A stretch of 6,875 bases of DNA from JBFWQM01 sp050249455. GTDB lineage: Bacteria > Pseudomonadota > Alphaproteobacteria > MPNO01 > VGEU01. The DNA lies in the NCBI GenBank assembly GCA_050249455.1, contig JBFWQM010000262.1, positions 1 through 6,875 on the forward strand, read 5' to 3'. Each line of letters opens with the position of its first letter. Position 1 is the stretch's first letter. The position numbers were made by a program, and so were the translations under genes. A model generated the notes under the pieces. It was not told the origin of the DNA and did no database searches. It was given only the letters and a program-made list of their open reading frames with translations. This document shows positions 1 to 6,251 of the stretch, in pieces.

Positions 1-86
1 CGCTTCTCCGGGCGGTTCAGCGTCACCCAGGCGATGCCCTCTTCCTTCTTCCACAGGACGGTCTCGTACTTGTCCTTCAGCGCCAT
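1..86 (-). CDS. Enoyl-CoA hydratase/isomerase (crotonase) family protein, N-terminal 28 codons only
   Basis: The fragment starts at ATG 86-84 and runs off the left edge after 28 complete codons. The visible protein begins MALKDKYETVLWKKEEGIAW and continues VTLNRPEK. The block from about residue 17 (GIAWVTLNRPEK) is the classic N-terminal beta-strand signature of the crotonase fold, whose members bind acyl-CoA esters and hydrate, isomerise or cleave them in the cytoplasm. The start is supported by a purine-rich AAGGGAGA a few bases upstream. An out-of-frame ATG lies five bases before the chosen one. The wording of this N-terminus resembles p-hydroxycinnamoyl-CoA hydratase/lyase (feruloyl-CoA hydratase), but the oxyanion-hole and catalytic regions are outside the window, so the substrate cannot be assigned. 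It is the last visible gene of the leftward run and follows the hydroxyacid dehydrogenase stop by 57 bases, so co-transcription is plausible. Confidence 0.8.
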   Translation of the reverse strand, partial: MALKDKYETVLWKKEEGIAWVTLNRPEK

Positions 87-143
87 GTCATTCTCCCTTG
101 CGCGTGTTTGATCTGCCTTGCGGGGCGTGCCGGACAGGTCCCG

Positions 144-1091
144 TCAATGTCGTTCCTCGAAGCACGGCACCGGCCTGCCGTCGAGATAGGCGAGCAGCGC
201 GTCGGCCGCCGCGTTGGCGAAATCGGCATAGGCCTCGTCGGTCGGCCAGCCAATGTGCGGCGTAAGAATGACGTTGGGCAGCGCGGCGAGCGGATGCCCC
301 GGCGGCAGCGGCTCCTCGCCGAACACGTCGAGGCCCGCGCCGGCCAGGCGGCCCGCGGCGAGCGCCTCGCACAGCGCGGCCTCGTCCACGATCGCGCCGC
401 GGGCGGTGTTGACCAGGACGGCGGTCGGCTTGAGCAGGGCGAGGCGGCGGGCATCGATCAGGCCGCGCGTTTCCGCGCCCAGCGTCGCATGGATCGAGAC
501 GACGTCGGACTCGCGCAAGAGGTCGTCGAGCGCGCGGCTCTCCACGCCCAGCGCCGCGGCCGTCGCGTCGTCCAGCCGCCGGCTCCAGGCCAGCACGCGC
601 ATGCCGAAGGCGCGGGCGATGCCGGCGACGTGCCGTCCGACATGGCCGAGCCCGACGATGCCGAGGGTCTTGCCGCGCAGCACGCGCGTCATTGGCGGCC
701 GCCATTCGCCGCGCTTGAGCGCGCGGTCGGATTCCGGGATCCGGCGCATCAGCGCGAGCGCGAGGCCGATGGCGAGCTCGGCCGCGCCCACCGAGAAGCC
801 GCCGGTCGCCTTCGCCACCATCACTCCGCGGTCCGCGGCGGCTGCCATGTCGATGTGGTAGACGTGGTTGCCGGTCTGCGCGATGACGCGCAGGTCCGGC
901 AGCGCCTCCAGGAGCGCACGGGTGAACCGGGTGCGCTCGCGGTTCGCCACCACCGCGTCGAAGCCCGCGAGCGCGGCCGGATCGCCGAACGGCGCGGTGA
1001 ATATCCTGACCTCGGCCCGTGCGCGGAGCCGGCGAACGCCCTCGGTGCCGTCGTAGGCGTCGTGGATGTCGTCGAGGATGGCCACGCGCAT
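144..1091 (-). CDS. D-2-hydroxyacid dehydrogenase family protein, probably NADP(H)-preferring
   Basis: A 315-residue cytoplasmic oxidoreductase that should interconvert a 2-keto acid and the D-2-hydroxy acid. The length is normal for the family. The nucleotide-binding Rossmann motif GLGHVG lies at residues 147-152. The three expected catalytic residues are present: Arg231 in NTARG, Glu260 in VFGEEP and His279 in TPHIG. The substrate-binding half is residues 1 to about 110 plus the C-terminal tail from about 280. After the second Rossmann strand the sequence reads AWSRR (168-172). NAD enzymes usually carry Asp there, and a Ser-Arg pair usually signals NADP(H), so cofactor preference is inferred to be NADPH. 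ATG 1091 was chosen because MRVAILDD begins the family's first strand and CAGGAG lies about 11 bases upstream. The reading frame stays open further upstream, but that stretch lies inside the MFS-1 gene in another frame and has non-family sequence. The gene follows the MFS-1 stop by 19 bases, so the two probably form an operon. Glyoxylate or hydroxypyruvate reductase is one possible role; the substrate is unknown. Confidence 0.92.
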   Translation of the reverse strand: MRVAILDDIHDAYDGTEGVRRLRARAEVRIFTAPFGDPAALAGFDAVVANRERTRFTRALLEALPDLRVIAQTGNHVYHIDMAAAADRGVMVAKATGGFSVGAAELAIGLALALMRRIPESDRALKRGEWRPPMTRVLRGKTLGIVGLGHVGRHVAGIARAFGMRVLAWSRRLDDATAAALGVESRALDDLLRESDVVSIHATLGAETRGLIDARRLALLKPTAVLVNTARGAIVDEAALCEALAAGRLAGAGLDVFGEEPLPPGHPLAALPNVILTPHIGWPTDEAYADFANAAADALLAYLDGRPVPCFEERH

Positions 1092-1110
1092 CGGTCCGCA
1101 AGCTCCTGGG

Positions 1111-2325
1111 TCACGTTTTCTGCGCGGTTGCCTGCGCGACCGGGCGCTCGTCGATCGGGAAGTTGAGCAGCGCCGCCACCACGCCGAGCGCGATCGCCGC
1201 CCACCACATGACCTCGTAGCTCCCGGTGGCATCATACAGCCGGCCGCCCAGCCACACACCGGTGAAGCTGCCGACCTGGTGGCTCAGGTAGACGATGCCG
1301 TAGAGCGTCGCCATGTAGCGCGGCCCGAACATCTGGGCGACGATGCCGCTGGTCAGCGGCACGGTGGACAGCCACATGAACCCCATGCTGGCGGCGAAGG
1401 CGACGACGGTCGCCGGCGTCATCGGCAGGTAGATGAACAGGATGATGATCGCCGCGCGCAGCAGGTAGATGGCGCTGAGGACGTATTTCTTCGGCAGCCG
1501 GCCGCCGAGCCAGCCGGCGGACCAGGTGCCGAACAGGTTGAACAGCCCGATCGTCGCGATCGCGGTGGCGCCGAGCGATGGATCGCTGCCGCGGTCGGCA
1601 AGGTAGGCCGGCAAGTGCGAGGCGATGAACTGGATCTGGAAGCCGCAGACGAAGAAGCTCGACACCAGCAGGATGTAGCTGCCGTGGCCGCTGGCGGCGC
1701 GCAGCACCTGGCCCAGGCTCTGCTGCGACGTCACCGCGGCCAGGGCCTGGGCGGCGCCGGCCGACATCAGGGCGGCCAGCGGCACGATCAGCGCGGCGAT
1801 CGCCGCCATCGCCATCACCGCGGCCACCCAGCCATGGCCGGAGATCAGCCCCTGGCACATCGGCACGATGACGAGCTGCCCCGCGGTGCCGCCGGTGGTG
1901 ATGATGCCGAGCCATAGGCTGCGCTTGGCCTCCGGCGCGACGCGCCCTGCGACCGAAAGTAGCAGGGGCAGGCTGCACCCCGACACCGCGAAGCCCGTCA
2001 GGAAGCCGGCGCTCAGCAGCATCTCCGCCGGCGTCGTGGACTGCGACATCAGGAAGATGCCCAGCGCGTAGAGCGCGCCCCCCGACATGATCACCCGTCC
2101 GGTGCCGATCTTGTCGGCGAGCGCACCCGCGAACGGCGCGCCGAGGCCCACGATCAGGTTCTGCACCGCCAGCGCCATCGACAGCGGTTCGCGGCCCCAG
2201 CCAAGGCTTTCGCTGATCGGGCGCATGTAAAGTCCGAACGTCTGACGCATGCCGAACGAGATCGTGACGATGCACGCCGCGCATCCGAGGACGAAGAGCG
2301 GCGAGCGCCAGAACGGCTGATTCAT
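1111..2325 (-). CDS. MFS transporter (MFS-1), 12 transmembrane segments
   Basis: A 404-residue inner-membrane carrier of the major facilitator superfamily, expected to move a small organic solute with a proton or by exchange. About twelve hydrophobic segments are visible: near 8-28, 48-68, 78-95, 103-125, 137-158, 166-188, 216-238, 252-272, 280-300, 303-328, 337-360 and 372-390, with the usual central loop at about 189-215. The family's loop 2-3 motif is present as GALADKIGTGR (68-78). Two starts are possible: ATG 2364 (adding MLAPTNSWSRGHP) and ATG 2325 (MNQPFWRSP). The second is preferred because it aligns with the first helix of its paralogue at 4951-6159; neither has a strong ribosome-binding site. 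It heads the leftward run and is divergent from the sensor pair. The overall look is like carboxylate carriers of the monocarboxylate/oxalate-formate type, but the substrate is not determinable. Confidence is high for the family and moderate for the start. Confidence 0.92.
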   Translation of the reverse strand: MNQPFWRSPLFVLGCAACIVTISFGMRQTFGLYMRPISESLGWGREPLSMALAVQNLIVGLGAPFAGALADKIGTGRVIMSGGALYALGIFLMSQSTTPAEMLLSAGFLTGFAVSGCSLPLLLSVAGRVAPEAKRSLWLGIITTGGTAGQLVIVPMCQGLISGHGWVAAVMAMAAIAALIVPLAALMSAGAAQALAAVTSQQSLGQVLRAASGHGSYILLVSSFFVCGFQIQFIASHLPAYLADRGSDPSLGATAIATIGLFNLFGTWSAGWLGGRLPKKYVLSAIYLLRAAIIILFIYLPMTPATVVAFAASMGFMWLSTVPLTSGIVAQMFGPRYMATLYGIVYLSHQVGSFTGVWLGGRLYDATGSYEVMWWAAIALGVVAALLNFPIDERPVAQATAQKT

Positions 2326-2608
2326 CGGGTGTCCGCGGGACCAAGAATTCGTTGGCGCGAGCATAGCGAGACCGCTCGCGGGCCGCGCGCGAAATCGATG
2401 CGGAGCAAGACGATTCCTTAGAGTGCTTTGGAATTGTGCTGTTTGCGCTTAACTCGATCTTAGCGCGCATCGCGCAGCCTGCGCGAGCTTCCAGTGCGCG
2501 CCATTACGGGCCCCGGAAGCGAACCCGGCGGGGACCGGTGCGGACGATTTCGATTTGAAGCCGCCGCCTGCCGAAGCGACACCGAACTCATTCAAGAAAG
2601 GTCGTGCC
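2326..2608. promoter_or_regulatory. Divergent intergenic region between MFS-1 and the Cache sensor gene
   Basis: This 283-base gap separates two start codons facing away from each other, so it must supply promoters for the leftward MFS-1/dehydrogenase run and for the rightward sensor/chemoreceptor pair. Its core at about 2400-2470 is visibly richer in A and T than the coding flanks. It holds an inverted repeat ATTCC (2413-2417) and GGAAT (2430-2434) with a 12-base spacer, and several TTG-type hexamers, for example TTGGAA at 2428-2433. No convincing paired -35 and -10 boxes were identified on either strand, so individual promoters are not placed. A minus-strand reading frame crossing part of the gap lies antisense to the sensor gene and is not considered a gene. 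Confidence 0.5.
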
Positions 2609-3196
2609 ATGCACCTCCGTCTCTCTTCGACCCTGTTCGCCGCCGTTGCCGCGCTGACCATCTGCACCGCCGCCGTGGCGGCCGAGAAGCACGAAGCGCC
2701 GGTCAAGGCGCTCGTCGAATCGAAGATCCGCGCGCTCGTGCAGGTGCCCGAGGTGGTTTCGGCGATCAAGGCGCAGAACGAGAAGCATGCGAAGCTCGAC
2801 CAGGCCGAGGTCGACCGCCTGGACAAGGAATGGCGCGCCGAGGTGAAGGCCAAGGGCGGCCCGTTGTCCACCGGCGTGCTGGGCAACGCGACCTCAGCCT
2901 TTCTCAAGAAGCTGAAGGCCGACAGCAAGGGCCTGTTCACTGAGATCTTCCTGATGGACGACAAGGGCCTGAACGTCGGCCAGTCGGACATGACCTCCGA
3001 CTACTGGCAGGGCGACGAGGCAAAGTGGCAGAAGACGTTCGCCGTCGGCCCCACGGCCGTGTTCGTCGACAAGGTCGAGCAGGACGAATCGACGCAGACG
3101 CTGCAGACCCAGGTAAGCCTCGCCATCGTGGACCCGGACACCAAGAAGGTGATCGGCGCCGCGACCTTCGGCCTGAACGTCGAGGCGCTGGAGTAG
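2609..3196 (+). CDS. Secreted stand-alone Cache/PDC-type sensor domain protein
   Basis: A 195-residue protein with a Sec-type signal peptide: basic start MHLRLSS, hydrophobic stretch about 8-20, and small-residue cleavage site AAVAA near 21-25. It should be a soluble periplasmic protein, as no later membrane segment or lipobox cysteine is seen. Residues about 29-80 look like the long amphipathic helix that opens Cache/PDC sensor domains. Residues 112-144 contain EIFLMDDKGLNVGQ, then TSDYWQGDEAKW, a pattern known from extracytoplasmic Cache/PDC domains, where the Tyr-Trp-Gln-x-Asp region lines the ligand pocket. A final strand pair, VSLAIVDPDTKKVIGAATFG (169-188), completes the fold. Such domains are usually the outer part of kinases or chemoreceptors, so a free-standing one is unusual. 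ATG 2609 is chosen because AAAGG lies seven bases upstream and it gives the signal peptide; an upstream in-frame start at 2555 would bury it. The chemoreceptor gene follows after 44 bases, which suggests the protein binds a ligand and presents it to that receptor. That partnership is inferred. Confidence 0.82.
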   Translation: MHLRLSSTLFAAVAALTICTAAVAAEKHEAPVKALVESKIRALVQVPEVVSAIKAQNEKHAKLDQAEVDRLDKEWRAEVKAKGGPLSTGVLGNATSAFLKKLKADSKGLFTEIFLMDDKGLNVGQSDMTSDYWQGDEAKWQKTFAVGPTAVFVDKVEQDESTQTLQTQVSLAIVDPDTKKVIGAATFGLNVEALE

Positions 3197-3240
3197 GCGG
3201 CCGCGCCCGGCGCCGCATCCGACCGAAGAGGATCCGCACC

Positions 3241-4932
3241 ATGACCGACGTTTCCCGTCCCGGCGCCTGGACGCTGGGCCGCAAGGCCATGCTGGCCACC
3301 GCGCTGCCACTGGTCGCCGGCATCGCCGCGCTCCTCGGCGTCCTGCTGTCGATGCAGCAGGACGCCGCCTTCGAGCGCGTCCGCGACGACAAGACCGTGG
3401 TCGTCGAGCTGCTGGCGGCGCAGATGGTCGGCGGCGTCAAGTGGAGCAAGGCCGACGTCGTCGAGCGGATCTACGCCGGCATCGCGCAGCGTCCCGGCTC
3501 CGATCTCTCCGACTTGGTCGTGGTCGAATCCGGCGGCAAGGAGCTGGTGCGCTACCGCGCGCCGTCGCTGCCGGGGCTCGACCTCAAGGCGGACGCCGCG
3601 GCGGCCGACAAGGCCAGGGAAACGACCGTCCGCTGGACCGACGGTCACGTCGTCCTCGTCGCGCCGATCGGCACCGAGAAGGACGGCACGATCGGCACGC
3701 TTGCCACCGCGTGGAGCCTGGCGGAGGTGCGCGCCACGTCGAACCGGGCGATGACGACCGGCGCAGTGATCGGCGGCATCGTGCTGCTCGCGCTGGTCGG
3801 CTGGCTGGCCTTCTTCATCCGCAACGCGGTCTCGCGCCCCGTCCAGGGCATGACCGCGGTGATGGGCGCGCTGGCGGGCGGCGACCGGTCGGTCGAGGTC
3901 GCCGGCGCCGGCCGGCGTGACGAGATCGGCGCGATGGCCGCCGCCGTCGCGTACTTCAAGGACCAGATCGTCGAGGCGGAGCGCCTGCGCGCGGCGAAGG
4001 AGGAGGCGGACCGTTCTGCCTACGAGGCGGAGCTGCGACGGATGGCCGACTGCGAGAAGCTGACCGTCGACCTGAACACCGAGCGCCAAACGACGATGAT
4101 CGAGCTCGCCTCCGAGCTCGAAGCGGCGGTGATGTCGGTGGTCGCCACGGTGGCCGCCGCGACCTCGGAGCTGGAGGACGCCGCGGGCACGCTGCAGACC
4201 GTGGCGACGCGGGCGACAGAGCGCTCGATCGCCGTCGCGGCTGCCAGCGAGGAGACCTCGGCGAGCGTCGAGACCGTCGCGGCCGCGACGCAGGAATTCT
4301 CCGCCACCGTCGAGGAGATCGGCCGCCGCGTCGGGGAATCGACGGCGATGACGCGCAACGCGGTCACGATCGCTGCCGACACCAGCGCCAAGTTCCAGAC
4401 CCTCGCCGCCGCGGCGGAGAAGATCGGCGAGGTCGTGACCTTGATCAGCGACATCGCCGGCCAGACCAACCTGCTGGCGCTCAACGCCACGATCGAGGCG
4501 GCGCGCGCCGGCGAGGCCGGCAAGGGCTTCGCCGTGGTCGCCTCCGAGGTCAAGACCCTGGCCAACCAGACGGCCAAGGCAACCGGCGAGATCGCCGCCC
4601 AGATCAACGCGATCCAGGCCGCGACCGGCGAGGCGGTGAGCTCGATCAAGCGCATCGGCGAGGCGATCGCCGAGGTCGACACGGTCACCGGATCGATCGC
4701 CCACTCGGTGGAGCAGCAGGGCGCGGCGGCGCGCGAGATCGCGTCGAGCGTCAACGAGGCGGCCAACGGCACCCGCGACGTCGCGGCCAACTTCGTCGTC
4801 GTCCGCGAGGCGATCGACGAGACCGGCGGCGCGGCGGCCAAGGTGATGGGCGTGTCGCAGCGCCTTTCGGTGGAATCGCAGTCGCTCGACCAGTCCGTGA
4901 AGTCGTTCCTGTCTCGGCTGAAGGCGGGCTGA
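3241..4932 (+). CDS. Methyl-accepting chemotaxis protein (chemoreceptor) with HAMP domain
   Basis: A 563-residue inner-membrane receptor that should control CheA kinase through CheW. Order: short cytoplasmic tail; membrane segment 1 at about 17-37; periplasmic domain about 38-170; membrane segment 2 about 172-194; HAMP about 195-248, ending near DEIGAMAAAVAYFKD; charged linker about 249-285; signalling coiled coil about 286-560. The CheA/CheW-contacting hairpin is intact at about 404-440, with AGQTNLLALNATIEAARAGE at 406-425 and GFAVVASEVKTLA after it. The periplasmic part is about 130 residues, mixed helix and strand (DLVVVESGGKELVRYRAP; HVVLVAPIG), so a small PAS/Cache-like sensor is more likely than a four-helix bundle. 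No CheR-docking pentapeptide is seen at the C-terminus, which ends SRLKAG. ATG 3241 follows AGAGGA at 3227-3232 with good spacing. No cheA, cheW, cheR or cheB lies in the window, so it depends on a signalling complex encoded elsewhere. It is probably co-transcribed with the Cache gene, and the stop codon forms the loop of a terminator-like hairpin. Confidence 0.95.
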   Translation: MTDVSRPGAWTLGRKAMLATALPLVAGIAALLGVLLSMQQDAAFERVRDDKTVVVELLAAQMVGGVKWSKADVVERIYAGIAQRPGSDLSDLVVVESGGKELVRYRAPSLPGLDLKADAAAADKARETTVRWTDGHVVLVAPIGTEKDGTIGTLATAWSLAEVRATSNRAMTTGAVIGGIVLLALVGWLAFFIRNAVSRPVQGMTAVMGALAGGDRSVEVAGAGRRDEIGAMAAAVAYFKDQIVEAERLRAAKEEADRSAYEAELRRMADCEKLTVDLNTERQTTMIELASELEAAVMSVVATVAAATSELEDAAGTLQTVATRATERSIAVAAASEETSASVETVAAATQEFSATVEEIGRRVGESTAMTRNAVTIAADTSAKFQTLAAAAEKIGEVVTLISDIAGQTNLLALNATIEAARAGEAGKGFAVVASEVKTLANQTAKATGEIAAQINAIQAATGEAVSSIKRIGEAIAEVDTVTGSIAHSVEQQGAAAREIASSVNEAANGTRDVAANFVVVREAIDETGGAAAKVMGVSQRLSVESQSLDQSVKSFLSRLKAG

Positions 4933-4942
4933 GCCCACCTTC
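4920..4942. terminator. Bidirectional hairpin at the convergent MCP/MFS-2 junction
   Basis: The left arm GAAGG-C-GGGC (4920-4929) pairs with the right arm GCCC-A-CCTTC (4933-4942), giving five pairs, one C-A mismatch and four pairs. The three-base loop at 4930-4932 is the TGA stop codon of the chemoreceptor gene. The hairpin ends eight bases before the MFS-2 stop. Being symmetric, it can form in transcripts from either strand and would serve both convergent genes. No T-tract follows on either strand, so it may act as a weak or factor-assisted terminator, or protect the 3' end. The pairing is seen directly; the role is inferred. Confidence 0.5.
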
Positions 4943-4950
4943 GCCGCCGT

Positions 4951-6159
4951 TCAGGGCTGCTGCGCCGCGAGGCGGGCGAGCGGGCGCTCGTTGATCGGCC
5001 AGTGGATCAGAGCGGCGACGAGGCCGAGCACGATGCCGCCCCACCACACGGCGTCGTAGTTGCCGGTGATGTCGTAGAGCCGCCCGCCCAGCCAGATGCC
5101 GAGGAAGCTGCCGAGCTGGTGGCTCAGGAACGTGATGCCGTAGAGCGTCGACATGTATTGCGTGCCGAAGATCTGCGCCACGATCGCGCCGGTCAGCGGC
5201 ACGGTGGCGAGCCAAAGGATGCCCATGGTGGCGGCGAAGACCACGACGCTCTCCTGCGTGACCGGCAGCAGGATGAAGGCCAGCATCACCACCGAGCGGG
5301 CGAAGTAGAGCGCGCTCAACAGCATCTTCTTGCTGTAGCGCCCGCCCAGCCAGCCCCAGGCGAAGCAGCCGATGATGTTGAAGAAGCCGATCAGCGCCAG
5401 CGCCAGCGCCGCCAGCCAGTTCGCCATGTGATGGTCGGCCAGCATCGCCGGCAAATGCGCGCCGATGAACATGGTCTGGAAGCCGCAGACGAAGTAGCCG
5501 GCGGTCAGCAGCAGGAAGCCGGAGTGCGTCGTCGCCTCGCGCAGCGCCGCGCCCAGCGTCTGGTTCATGCGGATGTTGCCGGCGCCGGCGCGGTGGCCGC
5601 CGGCCAGCGCAGCCGACAGCGGCACGATCGCCGCGACCAGTGCCGCGAAGATGAGGAGGGACGTCTGCCAGCCCAGGCCGTCGATCAAATATTGGCCGGC
5701 CGGCACCAGCACGAGCTGGCCCGACGAGCCGCCGGCCGAGGCGATGCCGAGATAGAGGCTGCGCTTCTCCGCCGGCACGGTGCGGCCGATGACTGCCAGG
5801 ATGATCGGGAAGCCGGCTGCGGACAGGCCGAGTCCGGTCAGGACGCCGATCGAGATGGTGGCGTCCATCGGCGTCTGGGCGGCCGCCATCATGGCGAGGC
5901 CGGCGGCGTAGGTGATGCCGCCGAACACGATGATCCTGGCCGGCCCGTACTTGTCGGCCAGCGCGCCGAAGATGGGCACCGCCCCGCCCCAGATGATGCT
6001 CTGGAAGGCGACGGCGAAGGCGAACGGCTCGCGCCCCCAGCCCAAATCGGCGCTGACCGGCGCCATCAGGAGGCCGTAGACGTTGCGCGTGCCGAACGTG
6101 ATGAGGAGGATCAGCGTGCCGCTCAAAAGGACGACGAGCGGCGTCTGCCACGATTTCAC
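4951..6159 (-). CDS. MFS transporter (MFS-2), paralogue of MFS-1
   Basis: A 402-residue inner-membrane carrier with about twelve hydrophobic segments and the loop motif GALADKYGPAR (65-75). It aligns with MFS-1 almost without gaps, except in the central loop, and roughly half of the positions match by eye. Shared blocks include LGWGREP, VPLT-GAIVAQ/SGIVAQ, LSHQ-GSF and WLGGRLYD near the C-terminus. The central loop (about 187-202, AGGHRAGAGN) differs most, and pore-facing helices differ in several polar positions, so substrates may be related but not identical. Two GTG starts are possible: 6207 (418 residues, adding VLPKSAAGAQETAGPA) and 6159 (KSWQTPLVV next). GTG 6159 is preferred because it matches the MFS-1 N-terminus and has GCAGG seven bases upstream; the longer form would start inside a dyad at 6197-6217. 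It converges with the chemoreceptor gene and lies 144 bases downstream of the amidohydrolase. The substrate is unknown; organic acid transport is likely. Confidence 0.92.
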   Translation of the reverse strand: MKSWQTPLVVLLSGTLILLITFGTRNVYGLLMAPVSADLGWGREPFAFAVAFQSIIWGGAVPIFGALADKYGPARIIVFGGITYAAGLAMMAAAQTPMDATISIGVLTGLGLSAAGFPIILAVIGRTVPAEKRSLYLGIASAGGSSGQLVLVPAGQYLIDGLGWQTSLLIFAALVAAIVPLSAALAGGHRAGAGNIRMNQTLGAALREATTHSGFLLLTAGYFVCGFQTMFIGAHLPAMLADHHMANWLAALALALIGFFNIIGCFAWGWLGGRYSKKMLLSALYFARSVVMLAFILLPVTQESVVVFAATMGILWLATVPLTGAIVAQIFGTQYMSTLYGITFLSHQLGSFLGIWLGGRLYDITGNYDAVWWGGIVLGLVAALIHWPINERPLARLAAQQP

Positions 6160-6196
6160 GGCTGGACCTGCGGTTTCTTGTGCACCTGCTGCCGAT

Positions 6197-6217
6197 TTAG
6201 GTAGCACAGGCGCCTAA
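6197..6217. promoter_or_regulatory. Operator-like inverted repeat upstream of MFS-2
   Basis: TTAGG at 6197-6201 and CCTAA at 6213-6217 form a perfect five-base inverted repeat with an 11-base spacer. The right half overlaps the eight-base palindrome AGGCGCCT (6208-6215). A second, wider pair, GGTAG (6200-6204) and CTACC (6225-6229), is nested around it. With the start at 6159, the dyad lies about 38 to 58 bases upstream of the start codon, where a repressor or activator could bind. No regulator gene is in the window. The symmetry is seen directly; short dyads are common by chance, so function is tentative. Confidence 0.25.
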
Positions 6218-6251
6218 GGAAACCCTACCGAAACCGCGGGTCGTTCGGGGG

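Noticed and set aside
87..143. Possible separate promoter or terminator between the dehydrogenase and the crotonase
   Set aside because: Apart from the purine-rich ribosome-binding site, no convincing stem or promoter boxes were seen; simple co-transcription is enough.
108..1166. A 352-codon plus-strand open frame antisense to the dehydrogenase
   Set aside because: It is a compositional shadow; the minus-strand frame keeps all catalytic residues of a D-2-hydroxyacid dehydrogenase.
1092..1259. N-terminal extension of the dehydrogenase to 371 residues
   Set aside because: The added 56 residues are Arg/Ser/Trp-rich, overlap MFS-1 in another frame and precede the natural family start MRVAILDD, which has its own AGGAG.
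2449..2991. A 180-codon minus-strand frame covering part of the divergent gap and the Cache gene
   Set aside because: It is Ser/Ala-rich with no recognisable motif or ribosome-binding site, and lies antisense to a gene with a clear signal peptide and Cache pattern.
3197..3216. Small GC hairpin (GCGGC/GCCGC) between the Cache and MCP genes
   Set aside because: Only five pairs with a ten-base loop in very GC-rich DNA; expected by chance and not enough to claim attenuation.
3001..4938. A 645-codon minus-strand open frame antisense to the chemoreceptor gene
   Set aside because: Its protein is an Arg/Asp/Gly-rich low-complexity shadow, as expected opposite GC-rich coding sequence. The plus-strand frame has an intact, well-recognised MCP with signal and HAMP domains.
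5002..6204. A 400-codon plus-strand open frame antisense to MFS-2
   Set aside because: It has an Arg/Asp/His/Gln-rich composition without any domain pattern, while the opposite strand encodes an obvious twelve-helix carrier.
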